Below the pieces are notes generated by a model. The model did no database searches, was not told the origin of the DNA, and worked only from the letters and a program-made list of their open reading frames with translations. From Xenorhabdus nematophila ATCC 19061 (GTDB lineage Bacteria; Pseudomonadota; Gammaproteobacteria; Enterobacterales; Enterobacteriaceae): a DNA stretch of 64,000 nucleotides. A program made the position numbers and the translations under genes. The stretch's first letter is position 1; each line of letters opens with the position of its first letter. Positions 10,020 to 19,354 of this stretch are shown piece after piece. Location of the stretch: positions 1,316,005-1,380,004 of the forward strand of contig NC_014228.1 of assembly GCF_000252955.1 (NCBI RefSeq). Direction: 5' to 3'.

Positions 10020-10928
10020 CTAACCTAACTTTTGCAAGGTGTTCTCTATCGCTTGTCGTAATAACTCTCGATCATGGCGGTAGGGAATATCCTGAGCTTC
10101 CAACACTTGCTGAGTCACAACACGATCATGGAAAGGACTGATATCAGTATTCGGGCCGACAATAAGCGCATTAATCATTTTCCGCCCCATGTTACTTTCC
10201 ATTATGTCCAGCTTATCTTTTAACGAGAGTCCGGCGGCGGCATGACTGAGTTCTTTTCCCAGATTACCGATATAAATCATATTTGCGTTGCTGCGGCGCA
10301 GTGATTGGGTTAAATCCTCCAGCAGCAACAGCGGCATTAAGCTGGTAAAAAAACTGCCGGGACCAATTAAAATTAAATCGGCTTGCTCAATGGCATCCAG
10401 TGCTTCTTTCGTGGCGCTAACATGGGGATAGAGAGATAACGCTTGTGGTACAGCATTGAGTTGGTCGATATTCACTTCACCGTATATGGTATTGCCTTGA
10501 TCATCCACAGCCATTAAATCAACCGCCTGTTCTGACATAGGGATCAGGTGTACATTGACTTTCAGCAGATTGCGGAGCAGGTTAATGGCTTCAAGCGGGC
10601 GGACACTTAAATGATCCAGCGCCTTCAACATCAAATTGCCCAGATTATGACCAGCCAGTTCGCCGTTTCCACCGAATCGATATTCAAACATGGCGGAAGC
10701 AATGGTGGGTTCTGTGATTAACTGATTGAGGCAATTACGCATATCTCCCCAAGCGATCCCGCCTTCTGAGCGGCGTATCCTTCCTGTTGAACCCCCATTG
10801 TCCGTGGTTGTGACAATACCGGTCAGGCGGGCTCCGAGAGAAGAAAGAGAAGACATAACGCGTCCGAGTCCATGACCACCGCCAAGGGCGACGACGCGAT
10901 CCAAATCAGCTAATGTGCGATTGCGCAT
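10020..10928 (-). CDS. ybhK: YvcK/YbhK family putative gluconeogenesis factor
   Basis: This is a 302-residue cytosolic protein of the UPF0052/YvcK (GlmR) family, which has a CofD-like Rossmann fold. The N-terminal nucleotide-binding segment is [17 protein letters not shown]. Conserved segments [35 protein letters not shown] and [15 protein letters not shown] follow. Bacillus YvcK binds UDP-sugars and influences cell-wall precursor and carbon flux. The enteric homologue is poorly characterised, so its role here is inferred. As in E. coli, it is transcribed divergently from the moa operon; the 427 bases between them include the Moco riboswitch. Confidence 0.9.
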   Translation of the reverse strand: MRNRTLADLDRVVALGGGHGLGRVMSSLSSLGARLTGIVTTTDNGGSTGRIRRSEGGIAWGDMRNCLNQLITEPTIASAMFEYRFGGNGELAGHNLGNLMLKALDHLSVRPLEAINLLRNLLKVNVHLIPMSEQAVDLMAVDDQGNTIYGEVNIDQLNAVPQALSLYPHVSATKEALDAIEQADLILIGPGSFFTSLMPLLLLEDLTQSLRRSNANMIYIGNLGKELSHAAAGLSLKDKLDIMESNMGRKMINALIVGPNTDISPFHDRVVTQQVLEAQDIPYRHDRELLRQAIENTLQKLG

Positions 10929-11218
10929 AGGATTCCTATTACTGGCTAAACGAAGGGGCTTTAATAAATCTCGTGTAATTTATCATAAAATATGATGCTT
11001 TCAGCAATTGCTATGATTTTGTGCGACTTTTTGTTTACTATTTTTGGACGACAGCATAGAAATACGATAAAAATCAGATGGCACAGTGTTTATATAACTC
11101 GTTGTATATTAAGATATATATCGATGTGCATATTCGCTTTTTATTATTTTAAGCGGTAGAATCCTGAATGAGCACATCATTACTCACGTCATTATTCGCA
11201 TAAAAGCTTAATTAATAT

Positions 11219-11352
11219 TAACTCCTAGCCTCTGTGTCTAAGTCGTTGTTCTATCAAGTAGATACCTCATTGATATGATGCTTTGGCCGTGGCTCCTGAG
11301 TCACCAAGGTGCAAGGTAGAAATGCCCGCATCTCCCGTACTTGGAAGGTGTT
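11219..11352 (+). ncRNA. Molybdenum-cofactor (Moco RNA) riboswitch upstream of moaA
   Basis: The leader contains the conserved blocks of the Moco RNA motif in order: CTCCTAGCCTCTGTG near the 5' end, GTGGCTCCTGAGTCACCAA in the middle, and GCAAGGTAGAAATGCCCGC then TCTCCCG near the 3' end. The distal ends can pair (AACTCCT at about 11220-11226 with AGGTGTT at 11346-11352), which would cover the GGAAGG ribosome site at 11343-11348. This fits the known role of shutting off moaA translation when Moco is present. The boundaries are approximate. Confidence 0.88.
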
Positions 11353-11355
11353 ATA

Positions 11356-12336
11356 GTGGAACAACTCGTAGACGCGTTTTTGCGTAAGTTTTATTACCTG
11401 AGGTTATCAATTACCGATGTGTGTAACTTTCGTTGCACATATTGCTTGCCTGATGGGTATCGGCCTGATGGTCATAAATCATTTCTTTCCCTGCCAGAAA
11501 TTCGTCGTATTAGCCGCGCATTTGCTGAACTTGGTACAGAAAAAATCCGCCTGACAGGGGGAGAGCCAAGTATGCGGCGTGATTTCAGTGAGATTATCGC
11601 AGCAATTCATGAAAATCCGCAGATCAAAAAAATTGCGGTTACCACCAATGGCTATCGGATGGAGCGGGATGTAACGCAATGGAAAGCAGCCGGGTTAACG
11701 GCAATCAATGTCAGTGTTGATAGTCTTGATCCCCGCCAATTTTATGCCATTACCGGGCAGGATAAATTTTTTCAGGTTATGCGTGGCATTGATGCGGCTT
11801 TTGAAGCGGGGTTTAACACCGTCAAAGTCAACGCGGTGTTGATGAAGAATGTGAATGATCTTTGTTTATCTGCTTTCCTTGATTGGATTAAACACCGCTC
11901 AATCCAATTACGATTCATTGAATTAATGGAAACCGGAGACGGTCACGATATTTTTCATCGTCATCACCTTTCTGGTGAGGTTATCCGCATCCAGCTATTG
12001 CAACAAGGCTGGCAACAACAACAACGAGCCCGTAGTGACGGACCTGCCCAAGTCTTCCGCCATCCCGATTATCAGGGCGAAATAGGCCTTATCATGCCGT
12101 ATGAAAAGAATTTTTGCCAAAGCTGCAATCGCCTGAGAGTCTCTGCAATTGGCAATCTTCATCTGTGTCTATTTGGTGAACAAGGTATTCCATTGCGTGA
12201 TTTATTGTCTGATGACTCATCACTTGAAGCGTTAAAACTACGAATTCAAGGTGGGCTGCGGCATAAACGTGAAACTCATTTTTTACATCAGGGCGACAGC
12301 GGCATCACACCCAATCTTTCTTTTATTGGTGGTTGA
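11356..12336 (+). CDS. moaA: GTP 3',8-cyclase
   Basis: MoaA is the radical SAM enzyme that starts molybdopterin synthesis, turning GTP into 3',8-cyclo-GTP, which MoaC converts to cPMP. The SAM-cluster motif CNFRCTYC is at residues 23-30 and [12 protein letters not shown] follows. The second cluster is built from the C-terminal cysteines in [18 protein letters not shown]. The protein ends with the essential Gly-Gly. The GTG at 11356 is preferred over the TTG at 11341: it gives [20 protein letters not shown], which aligns with E. coli MoaA, and it has GGAAGG 7 bases upstream. The product is 326 residues (329 in E. coli). It is first gene of moaACDE, under riboswitch control. Confidence 0.95.
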   Translation: MEQLVDAFLRKFYYLRLSITDVCNFRCTYCLPDGYRPDGHKSFLSLPEIRRISRAFAELGTEKIRLTGGEPSMRRDFSEIIAAIHENPQIKKIAVTTNGYRMERDVTQWKAAGLTAINVSVDSLDPRQFYAITGQDKFFQVMRGIDAAFEAGFNTVKVNAVLMKNVNDLCLSAFLDWIKHRSIQLRFIELMETGDGHDIFHRHHLSGEVIRIQLLQQGWQQQQRARSDGPAQVFRHPDYQGEIGLIMPYEKNFCQSCNRLRVSAIGNLHLCLFGEQGIPLRDLLSDDSSLEALKLRIQGGLRHKRETHFLHQGDSGITPNLSFIGG

Positions 12337-12397
12337 ATTAACTACCTTATTAATTTTCAGATGTCATTTTTCAGACGTAATTTTTCAGGAGTAAAAA

Positions 12398-12877
12398 ATG
12401 TCCCAATTAACCCATATCAATACGGCAGGTGATGCTCATATGGTGGATATTTCTGCCAAACCGGAAACAGTGCGTGAAGCGAGGGCGGAAGCCTTTGTTG
12501 AGATGCGAGCGGAAACTTTGAACATGATCATTGCAGGTGATCACCATAAAGGGGATGTCTTTGCGACTGCCCGCATTGCGGGTATTCAGGCCGCAAAACG
12601 GACGTGGGAATTGATCCCGCTTTGCCATCCGTTGCTGCTCAGTAAAGTGGAAGTTCAACTGGAAGCGCAAGTGGAGCATCATCGTGTCAGAATTGAATCT
12701 TGCTGCCGCTTGACGGGAAAAACAGGTGTGGAAATGGAGGCGTTGACTGCGGCATCGGTGGCAGCTTTGACGATTTACGACATGTGCAAAGCCGTGCAAA
12801 AAGATATGGTTATCGGGCCTGTTCGTTTGTTGGAAAAAAGCGGTGGTAAATCGGGAAATTTTAAGGTGGAAGCATGA
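12398..12877 (+). CDS. moaC: Cyclic pyranopterin monophosphate synthase
   Basis: MoaC rearranges 3',8-cyclo-GTP, the MoaA product, into cyclic pyranopterin monophosphate. The protein is 159 residues, close to E. coli (161). It has the N-terminal MVDISAK segment, the active-site segment [12 protein letters not shown], the [22 protein letters not shown] block and the ending [10 protein letters not shown]. It follows moaA by 61 bases. E. coli has moaB at this position and here there is no room for it. Its 3' end overlaps moaD by four bases (ATGA), indicating coupling. Confidence 0.97.
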   Translation: MSQLTHINTAGDAHMVDISAKPETVREARAEAFVEMRAETLNMIIAGDHHKGDVFATARIAGIQAAKRTWELIPLCHPLLLSKVEVQLEAQVEHHRVRIESCCRLTGKTGVEMEALTAASVAALTIYDMCKAVQKDMVIGPVRLLEKSGGKSGNFKVEA

Positions 12878-13119
12878 TTAAGGTACTGTTTTTTGCCCAA
12901 GTCCGTGAATTGGTCGGGGTGGATTTTCTTGAACTGCCGGATGATTATCCAACGGTGGCGCATCTTCGTCACGCTCTGATTAGAAAAGGCGACCGATGGG
13001 CGCTGGCTTTGGAGGAGGGAAAATTACTGGCGGCGGTTAATCAGTCTTTTGTTCATGCTGAGCATTCGCTGAATGATGGTGATGAAGTGGCTTTCTTCCC
13101 TCCGGTCACAGGCGGTTAA
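12874..13119 (+). CDS. moaD: Molybdopterin synthase sulfur-carrier subunit
   Basis: MoaD is an 81-residue ubiquitin-like sulfur carrier. Its C-terminal Gly-Gly (PPVTGG) is adenylated by MoeB, then thiocarboxylated, and donates sulfur within the MoaD2-MoaE2 synthase that converts cPMP to molybdopterin. The beta-grasp pattern is visible, from [15 protein letters not shown] to [16 protein letters not shown]. It overlaps moaC by four bases and lies two bases before moaE. The activating enzyme MoeB is also in this window at 48161-48916. Confidence 0.96.
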   Translation: MIKVLFFAQVRELVGVDFLELPDDYPTVAHLRHALIRKGDRWALALEEGKLLAAVNQSFVHAEHSLNDGDEVAFFPPVTGG

Positions 13120-13121
13120 TC

Positions 13122-13613
13122 ATGGACAATACCCGAATCCGTGTCCAGCGTGAGAGATTTCATGTTGGTGATGAATACCAATGGCTTTCTCAGTGTGATG
13201 AAGATGGTGCAGTTGTGACGTTTACAGGCAAAGTGCGTAATCACAATTTGGGTGATAACGTCAATGCCCTGACACTTGAGCACTACCCGGGCATGACAGA
13301 AAAAATGTTGCAGAAGATTGCGGATGAAGCGCGCCAGCGTTGGCCTGTGCAAAGGATCACCATTATTCATCGGATTGGAGAACTGTATCCGGGAGATGAA
13401 ATTGTATTTGTTGGTGTCACAAGCTCTCACCGCAATATGGCTTTTACAGCAGCAGAATTCATGATGGACTATCTGAAAACCAAGGCGCCATTCTGGAAAA
13501 AAGAATCTCTTGCAGAAGGTGAACGCTGGGTTGAGATAAAACAGCATGATCAGGAAGCAGCAAATCGCTGGCAATCAATCACGGGTAATGAAAGCGCTGA
13601 AACAATAGAGTGA
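13122..13613 (+). CDS. moaE: Molybdopterin synthase catalytic subunit
   Basis: MoaE is the catalytic subunit of molybdopterin synthase and inserts the two dithiolene sulfurs carried by MoaD. The sequence EDGAVVTFTGKVRNHNLG, then LTLEHYPGMTEK and the catalytic-site strand MDYLKTKAPFWKKE are nearly identical to E. coli. The protein is 163 residues, about 13 longer than E. coli MoaE because of a polar C-terminal tail after the usual end (QEAANRWQ). It is last gene of moaACDE. No strong terminator is obvious before ybhL. Confidence 0.96.
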   Translation: MDNTRIRVQRERFHVGDEYQWLSQCDEDGAVVTFTGKVRNHNLGDNVNALTLEHYPGMTEKMLQKIADEARQRWPVQRITIIHRIGELYPGDEIVFVGVTSSHRNMAFTAAEFMMDYLKTKAPFWKKESLAEGERWVEIKQHDQEAANRWQSITGNESAETIE

Positions 13614-13788
13614 CGGATTATTTTGTGAGCCATCATGAAAACCGGGCAGATAAATAATCTGTCACTAAAATTACCATTAATTGGCGGATGGTTTTGTTAA
13701 TGTTCTATGCTAATGTATAACTTTTGAATAGATTGTTTATTTTTAAATAATCTTAATCCCTAAACATTGTCATGAAAAGGTAATCGTC

Positions 13789-14499
13789 ATGGACCGATAT
13801 CAACGTTCTAATGGTTCGATTGTCCAGAAAACGGGTTCTGGTATACAAACTTATATGGCACAAGTCTACGGCTGGATGACTTGTGGCTTGTTGTTGACAG
13901 CGTTTGTCGCATGGTATGTGGCAAATACCCCTGAAATTTTATCCGTCATCTTCAGCAGTTCCATGGTGTTCTATGGCTTGATCATTGCACAGCTTGCATT
14001 AGTATTTGTGCTGTCTGGTCTGGTACATAAAATGAGTGGCGCATTGGCAACAAGCTTGTTCATGCTGTACTCCCTGCTGACGGGGCTGACACTTTCCAGT
14101 ATCTTTGTGGCTTATACCAGCAGCTCTATCGCCAGTACATTTGTGGTTTCTGCGGGGATGTTCGGTGCATTGAGTGTTTATGGTTATTCCACCAAGCGCA
14201 GCCTGAGTGGTATGGGTAGTTTCCTGTTTATGGGGCTTATCGGTATCGTTCTGGCTTCTTTGATTAATATCTGGCTGAAAAGTCCGGCATTAATGTGGGC
14301 AATTACGTATATCGGTGTTTTAGTTTTTGCGGGTCTGACAGCGTATGACACCCAGAAACTGAAAGAGATGGGTGAAGAGTTAGATGTTAATGATAAAGAG
14401 AACATGCGCAGATACTCTATTACTGGCGCACTGACTCTGTATCTGGACTTCATTAACCTGTTCCTGATGTTGCTGCGTATTCTGGGTGATCGTCGGTAG
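13789..14499 (+). CDS. ybhL: Bax inhibitor-1/YccA family inner membrane protein YbhL
   Basis: This is a 236-residue integral membrane protein of the BI-1 (TMBIM) family with about seven hydrophobic helices. The opening (MDRYQRS, then YMAQVYGWMTCGLLLTAFVAW), the middle ASTFVVSAGMFGALSVYGY and the end TAYDTQKLKEMG plus LTLYLDFINLFLMLLRILG match E. coli YbhL closely. BI-1 proteins are pH-sensitive calcium leak channels in other systems, and the enteric function is not settled. The gene follows the moa operon, as in E. coli, after 175 bases that probably carry its own promoter. It ends at a strong palindromic terminator. Confidence 0.95.
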   Translation: MDRYQRSNGSIVQKTGSGIQTYMAQVYGWMTCGLLLTAFVAWYVANTPEILSVIFSSSMVFYGLIIAQLALVFVLSGLVHKMSGALATSLFMLYSLLTGLTLSSIFVAYTSSSIASTFVVSAGMFGALSVYGYSTKRSLSGMGSFLFMGLIGIVLASLINIWLKSPALMWAITYIGVLVFAGLTAYDTQKLKEMGEELDVNDKENMRRYSITGALTLYLDFINLFLMLLRILGDRR

Positions 14500-14520
14500 T
14501 TACTGATATATCGAATCGTT

Positions 14521-14561
14521 CACCAATAAAAAACCCTGCCAAGCAGGGTTTTTTATTGGTG
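14521..14561. terminator. Strong bidirectional rho-independent terminator after ybhL
   Basis: The stretch from CACCAATAAAAAACCC to its complement is one long palindrome with the core AACCCTGC-CAA-GCAGGGTT and T runs on both strands. Confidence 0.9.
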
Positions 14562-14639
14562 AAATTGAGTAAGAGCGGATTTCTTAATAAGAAAAGCACA
14601 ATAATTAAAGAAATCGTTCCCTTCAGGAATTCCAAATTG

Positions 14640-14741
14640 TTACGTTTTCTTTAACCCACCCAGTAAAACATTAAGAGAATTTAAGGCTTCATCAAGCGTA
14701 TGAATATATTGCAAACGTGATGTAAATGGCGCTCGCAACAT
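14640..14741 (-). pseudogene. Short ORF fragment of unknown origin
   Basis: A 33-codon frame opens with ATG at 14741 and reads MLRAPFTSRLQYIHTLDEAL, then about 13 more residues ending in Lys-Lys-Thr. It is open only a few codons upstream, to a stop. It has the composition of a real protein tail, and it lies between the ybhL terminator and the DUF1778 promoter. I see no ribosome site. It may be the 3' relic of a lost gene or a small orphan; the function is unknown. Confidence 0.25.
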
Positions 14742-14807
14742 TTTAGGTCGGCGAGGATGTCAAAATCTCGCTTTTTGATAATCAATGCATAACTGTTTTA
14801 TATTGAA

Positions 14808-14868
14808 TTTTGTACGCATTGAAAACGTACAAAGGTGGTTTATAATTGTTCAATATGAAGATGTACAA
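14808..14868 (+). promoter_or_regulatory. Autoregulatory promoter/operator of the DUF1778 antitoxin
   Basis: An inverted repeat TTTGTACG (14809-14816) and CGTACAAA (14826-14833) is followed by a third half-site TGTACAA (14862-14868). A promoter TTGAAA (14819-14824), 16 bases, TATAAT (14841-14846) is embedded between the half-sites. Multiple GTAC half-sites over the promoter are what ribbon-helix-helix antitoxins typically use for autorepression. GGAGGAG lies just before the antitoxin start. Confidence 0.65.
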
Positions 14869-14882
14869 CAAATGGAGGAGTT

Positions 14883-15161
14883 ATGCCTCAAATTATCGTT
14901 GAAAACAATGAGCGGATCTCTTTACGTATCACGAGTGATGCAAAATCTCTATTGGCACGTGCCGCGGCAATTCAACACACTAATCTGACTGATTTTGTGA
15001 TAAGCCATATATTGCCTGTTGCCAAAAAAATTGTGGAAGATGACGAACGTTTAAACCTCACTGAGCGAGATAGTAAACTCGTTATGGATCTGCTGGATAA
15101 TCCTCCTGAGCCGAATGCTAAACTGTTGGCTGCTGCTTTTGCTATGCCGGAGAAATCATAA
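14883..15161 (+). CDS. DUF1778 (TacA-type) antitoxin, orphan
   Basis: This is a 92-residue antitoxin of type II toxin-antitoxin pairs whose toxins are GNAT acetyltransferases that block aminoacyl-tRNAs. The N-terminal ribbon-helix-helix part (ERISLRITSDAKSLLARAA, then HTNLTDFVISHIL) is followed by the toxin-neutralising arm, with the conserved LTERDSKLVMDLLDNPPEPN. The ATG is preceded by GGAGGAG, and the stop overlaps the following ATG (TAATG), as in intact pairs. The toxin that should follow is truncated after about 17 codons, so this is an antitoxin without a partner. Its autoregulatory promoter is still recognisable. It could protect against a related toxin elsewhere or simply be a relic. 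Confidence 0.88.
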   Translation: MPQIIVENNERISLRITSDAKSLLARAAAIQHTNLTDFVISHILPVAKKIVEDDERLNLTERDSKLVMDLLDNPPEPNAKLLAAAFAMPEKS

Positions 15162-15211
15162 TGTTCAGTGATTGGCATGAGGAAGCCATCGGAAAGCACC
15201 ACAATCGTGCT
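15161..15211 (+). pseudogene. Truncated GNAT toxin (TacT-like), N-terminal stub
   Basis: A reading frame starting at the ATG that overlaps the antitoxin stop encodes MFSDWHEEAIGKHHNRA. This matches the usual beginning of DUF1778-partnered GNAT toxins (a WHEE segment followed by His and Arg). After that the frame runs into an AT-rich segment and a terminator stem with no acetyltransferase sequence. The acetyl-CoA binding site and the catalytic C-terminus are absent, so no active toxin can be made. Confidence 0.7.
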
Positions 15212-15255
15212 TATCAGCCGCCCAAAAATTTTAATTTTTTGTTTTTTAGAAAAAT

Positions 15256-15280
15256 CCGCCGTAAACCCTCTTTACGGCGG
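15256..15280 (-). terminator. Terminator of the cecR-ybhGFSR operon
   Basis: CCGCCGTAAA (15256-15265) pairs perfectly with TTTACGGCGG (15271-15280) around a 5-base loop. Read on the minus strand it is followed by ATTTTTCT, a good U tract, 53 bases beyond the ybhR stop. Confidence 0.85.
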
Positions 15281-15332
15281 GGAGCAGTCACGGTAAATCT
15301 CTTATTTCCTATATTTTGTAATATAGCCTCTA

Positions 15333-16439
15333 TCAGGCAATTTTACTGCGGAACAACCGATAAGCGATTCCGCCTGTGGTTACAGTAATTGCCAATAATG
15401 GCCATAAATTCGGCCAGATTACCGACAAATCAGCGCCTTTCAAGTAAATTTGTTTAGTAATATCCGTAAAATGCCGGATTGGATTAATCCACGTGATGTC
15501 CTGTAACCAGACAGGCATATTTTCAACGGGAGAAATATATCCGGAAAGCAGAATTGCGGGCATCATAAAGACAAATACGCCGATAAAAGCCTGCTGTTGG
15601 GTAGAACAGACCGCAGAAATCAACAATCCAAAGCCAACCAGGGATAACCCATAAATCAACATGCAGCTGTAGAAGAGCAGTAATGAACCTGCGAAGGGGA
15701 TTTGGTAAAACAAAATTCCAATCAGCAAGACAATGGTTGCCTGCATAGTGGCTACGATTAACGCCGGAATCGCTTTGCCAAGGAATATTTGCCATGTCGC
15801 CAGTGGCGAAACCAGTAATTGATCCAGCGTTCCCTGTTCCCGTTCGCGCGCAACAGACAGAGCCGTAACGATCAGAACACCAATGGTGGTAATCATGGCA
15901 ACCAATGAAGGTACAACAAACCATTTATAATCCAGATTGGCGTTATACCAGTTGCGGATGATTAATTCGCTGTTATTGGCTTTCGGTGCATTTCCCAATA
16001 ATTGTTTTTGGTAATCCATTACAATTTGTTGAATATAGTTGGCGGCAATCTGGGCACTGTTGGAATTACGCCCATCCAGTAAAACCTGAATTGCCGTTGG
16101 ATTCTGGCTGGCAATATCAGCGCTGAAATTCTGAGGAAAACGTACCAGTAACAGCGCCTTGCGATCATCCAGTGTGGGGCGGATTTCTTGCGAACTGGTC
16201 AGCAAAATAACATCAGGAAAGGCTTTCGATTTTGCCAGCCGCTGGGTTAATTCAATCGAAGCGTGTCCCTTGTCTTCATTATAGATAGCGATGGTGGCAT
16301 TTTTCACTTCCAGCGTTGCGGCCCACGGAAACAAAATCATTTGCAGGATAACCGGCAGGATAAGAATATTTCGTGTTTGCGGTTCCCGCAGAAGAGACTG
16401 CAACTCTTTCATGATTAGCGTATAGAGACGATAAAACAT
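15333..16439 (-). CDS. ybhR: ABC transporter permease YbhR
   Basis: This is one of two membrane subunits of the YbhGFSR exporter, which in E. coli affects sensitivity to cefoperazone and chloramphenicol and has been linked to cation export. The 368 residues have the ABC-2 permease layout: an N-terminal helix ([17 protein letters not shown]), a large periplasmic domain of about 150 residues, then five helices, with the cytoplasmic coupling segment [17 protein letters not shown]. Full length agrees with E. coli. It is last in the operon, 12 bases after ybhS, and is followed by the hairpin at 15256-15280. Confidence 0.93.
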   Translation of the reverse strand: MFYRLYTLIMKELQSLLREPQTRNILILPVILQMILFPWAATLEVKNATIAIYNEDKGHASIELTQRLAKSKAFPDVILLTSSQEIRPTLDDRKALLLVRFPQNFSADIASQNPTAIQVLLDGRNSNSAQIAANYIQQIVMDYQKQLLGNAPKANNSELIIRNWYNANLDYKWFVVPSLVAMITTIGVLIVTALSVAREREQGTLDQLLVSPLATWQIFLGKAIPALIVATMQATIVLLIGILFYQIPFAGSLLLFYSCMLIYGLSLVGFGLLISAVCSTQQQAFIGVFVFMMPAILLSGYISPVENMPVWLQDITWINPIRHFTDITKQIYLKGADLSVIWPNLWPLLAITVTTGGIAYRLFRSKIA

Positions 16440-16451
16440 GTTCTTTCCTTT

Positions 16452-17612
16452 TTAATCCAGACCCCGGCGGGTTTTCCATGCTGTCAGACCAATAAAGACG
16501 ATGGAACTGGCAATCAGCAAGAGAAGGTTGGTGATTAGCACGGTGCCGATGTTACCGGCCAGAAAGAGTGTTTGCAGGCTGCTGACAAAATAACGTGCGG
16601 GGACGATATAAGTAGAAGCCTGAATGAACACCGGCATACTGTCTATTTCGAAAACAAAACCAGACAACATAATGGCGGGCAAGAACGCAGCATTTAAGGA
16701 AATCATGGCTGCATTGAACTGGTTTCGGGTCAGAGTAGAGATGAGTAATCCCATACCTAAAGCGCTTGCGAGATAAAGACTGGAAACTAAAGCCAGTATC
16801 CAGAGTGAACCACGATAGGGAACACCCAGCCCAAAAACGGTAAATATCATGCAAAGAATCATGACAAAAGATCCGAGCACTTGATAGGGCAATAACTTGG
16901 CGAGCAGTAATTCAGTACGGGTAACTTGGGTAGAAAGCAGTGCTTCCATCGTGCCGCGTTCCCATTCTCGGGCAACGACAAGCGAGGTGAGAATTGCACC
17001 GACTACCGTTATGATAATTGAAACCGCACCGGGAATCAGAAAATGTCGGCTGATGGCGGCGGGATTAAACCAATAGCGGATTTCTGTATCAATTAATGGC
17101 GTAGTAGAAACCCCATGATTTAGCCCCCGCTGTTGGAGCCAGATTTGCCAGATCCCTTTCGTGTATCCCTGCACAAAATTGGCAGTATTCGGTTCACTGC
17201 CATCAGTAATGACTTGAATAGGAGCATGACTGCCTACACGGGCAAGCTGGGCATCAAAATTGACCGGAATGACAATGATGCCCCTGATTTGGTTTTCCTG
17301 CATTTTCTTGATCAAAAACTGGCGGTTATCACTGATAGTGGCATCAATATAAGGTGATCCGGTAAAAGCGTGTACCAGTTCTCGGGCATCTTCGCTCTGT
17401 TGTTCCATCAGGATACCAAGGCGCAGTTTACTGGAATCAAGATTAATGCCATAACCAAAAATAAATAACAGCATCAAAGGGATGACCACCGCAATCAAGG
17501 CACTGCTGGGATCACGGATGATTTGCTTTGACTCCTTGATGCAAAGTGCTTTTAAACGACGCCATGAGAATCTGGTCGCTTTTTGGTGTGTGGCATGTTC
17601 AGAATGACTCAT
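16452..17612 (-). CDS. ybhS: ABC transporter permease YbhS
   Basis: This is the second ABC-2 type permease of the YbhGFSR system, 386 residues and paralogous to YbhR. It has an N-terminal helix ([21 protein letters not shown]), a periplasmic domain and C-terminal helices. The coupling segment [21 protein letters not shown] is typical of drug and heme ABC-2 exporters. The start overlaps the ybhF stop by four bases (ATGA), so translation is coupled. About 40 residues of basic cytoplasmic tail precede the first helix. Confidence 0.93.
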   Translation of the reverse strand: MSHSEHATHQKATRFSWRRLKALCIKESKQIIRDPSSALIAVVIPLMLLFIFGYGINLDSSKLRLGILMEQQSEDARELVHAFTGSPYIDATISDNRQFLIKKMQENQIRGIIVIPVNFDAQLARVGSHAPIQVITDGSEPNTANFVQGYTKGIWQIWLQQRGLNHGVSTTPLIDTEIRYWFNPAAISRHFLIPGAVSIIITVVGAILTSLVVAREWERGTMEALLSTQVTRTELLLAKLLPYQVLGSFVMILCMIFTVFGLGVPYRGSLWILALVSSLYLASALGMGLLISTLTRNQFNAAMISLNAAFLPAIMLSGFVFEIDSMPVFIQASTYIVPARYFVSSLQTLFLAGNIGTVLITNLLLLIASSIVFIGLTAWKTRRGLD

Positions 17613-19345
17613 TGCGGCTCCTTATCGTAATTCACGACGAGATCGATAAACGCATCTTCCATAGAAGGATTAGGACGCTCATCCGTGGCGACGAGTTGTT
17701 TCAGGTCATCAGGCGTGCCCGCTGCAATCAGTTTTCCCCGGAATACTAATCCGATACGGTCACAGTATTCGGCTTCATCCATAAAGTGAGTGGTCACCAT
17801 CACCGTCACGCCTTTATCCACCATACCATTGATATGTAGCCAAAATTCGCGTCGGGTCAACGGATCAACACCGGAAGTGGGTTCGTCCAAAAACAGGATG
17901 TCAGGTTCGTGCATCAACGCGCAGGAAAGGGCCAATCGTTGTTTAAAACCGAGCGGGAGGCTGTCGGTCTTTTGATACAGGATGGGGTTGAGGTTGAACG
18001 CATGGATCATATCTGATATTTTTTCCTGCTGATGCCGGCCTTTCAGCCCATAAACACCGGAGAAAAATTTGAGATTTTGTTCCACCGTTAAATTGCCATA
18101 CAGAGAGAATTTCTGGGCCATATAGCCAAGACGTTGACGTGCTTTGCCTGAGCTGGTTTTTAAATCCATATCTAACACCAGCGCCTTGCCGGAAGTCGGG
18201 ATCATAAGCCCACACATCATTTTGAACGTCGTGGATTTTCCGGCACCGTTTGGCCCCAGCAGGCCAAAAATCTCTCCGCGTTTTACCTCAAAATCGACAT
18301 TATCAGTTGCCGCAAAATCGCCGAATTTTTTGGTCAGGTTACAGGCTTCTATCACAGTTTCAGTCGGATTTGGCGGTATTTGCGGCATAATTTCAGCCAA
18401 TTCGGAACGATGGGATGGACCGCCGCCTAATAAGTCAATAAAAGCATCTTCGAAACGGGGTTCGGCATCAAAGATCTTATCTTCAGATAATCCCAGTTGC
18501 TGAAGTACAGCACTTTTATCCGCTTTTTCTTTTAAGATCAGACGAACATATTTTCCCTGAATAACACCATCAGTCACTTGGGGGAGAGTCAGGGCATGTT
18601 GCAGTGTTTTACGGCGTGCGCCCTGTCTGACATCAAGCAGAAAAGATCGGCCTGCAATATTCTGAGTCAAATTTTGTGGCTGACCACGATAGAGCAATTC
18701 ACCGTGGTTTATAAGCAAAATATCACGACATAACTCAGCTTCATCCAGATAAGAGGTACTCCACAGTATCAACATTCCGTCGGAAGCAAGTTCATGCACC
18801 ATTTGCCATAATTCGCGGCGTGCGATCGGATCGACTCCTACACCGGGTTCATCAAGCAGTAAAACTTTTGGGCTACCCAGCAATGTACAAGCCAGCCCCA
18901 GTTTTTGTTTCATGCCCCCCGATAATTTTCCCGCCAATCGTTTGGTAAAACGGGTTAAATCGGTGAACGTCAGTAATTTTTGAAATGTTACCTGACGTTC
19001 TTCACCCAATACTCCGCGTAGATCGGCATATAACGTCAGATTTTCCATGACGGTTAAATCTTCATACAGGCCGAATTTCTGTGGCATATAGCCAAGTTCG
19101 GAGCGGACTTGAACACTGTCCTTGATGGGATCAAGTCCCATGATTTCTATACTGCCGCTATCGGGTTTCAATAATCCGGCGAGCATACGTATCAACGTGG
19201 TTTTTCCAGCACCATCCGGGCCGACTAGGCCCGTGACTGATCCACCCTGAATTTCTGCCTGTAGGTGGGATACAGCAGGAGCATCCAATCCTGGAAAGGT
19301 TTTTTCCACGCCGTTCAGTTTTATCGAATAAGCTGAACTGGTCAT
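17609..19345 (-). CDS. ybhF: Tandem ATP-binding subunit YbhF of ABC exporter
   Basis: This is a 578-residue fusion of two ABC ATPase domains that powers the YbhS/YbhR permeases. Domain 1 has Walker [11 protein letters not shown] at about residue 43, signature [12 protein letters not shown] and Walker [13 protein letters not shown]. Domain 2 has Walker [12 protein letters not shown] at about residue 369, a degenerate signature [12 protein letters not shown] and Walker [13 protein letters not shown]. The degenerate second signature is also seen in E. coli YbhF, so it is not decay. It lies 9 bases after ybhG and overlaps ybhS. ATP hydrolysis occurs at the cytoplasmic face. Confidence 0.95.
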   Translation of the reverse strand: MTSSAYSIKLNGVEKTFPGLDAPAVSHLQAEIQGGSVTGLVGPDGAGKTTLIRMLAGLLKPDSGSIEIMGLDPIKDSVQVRSELGYMPQKFGLYEDLTVMENLTLYADLRGVLGEERQVTFQKLLTFTDLTRFTKRLAGKLSGGMKQKLGLACTLLGSPKVLLLDEPGVGVDPIARRELWQMVHELASDGMLILWSTSYLDEAELCRDILLINHGELLYRGQPQNLTQNIAGRSFLLDVRQGARRKTLQHALTLPQVTDGVIQGKYVRLILKEKADKSAVLQQLGLSEDKIFDAEPRFEDAFIDLLGGGPSHRSELAEIMPQIPPNPTETVIEACNLTKKFGDFAATDNVDFEVKRGEIFGLLGPNGAGKSTTFKMMCGLMIPTSGKALVLDMDLKTSSGKARQRLGYMAQKFSLYGNLTVEQNLKFFSGVYGLKGRHQQEKISDMIHAFNLNPILYQKTDSLPLGFKQRLALSCALMHEPDILFLDEPTSGVDPLTRREFWLHINGMVDKGVTVMVTTHFMDEAEYCDRIGLVFRGKLIAAGTPDDLKQLVATDERPNPSMEDAFIDLVVNYDKEPQ

Positions 19346-19354
19346 GTCATCACC

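Noticed and set aside
18900..18960. Possible fusion artefact of two ABC ATPases in YbhF
   Set aside because: Tandem ATPase domains are the normal architecture of YbhF.
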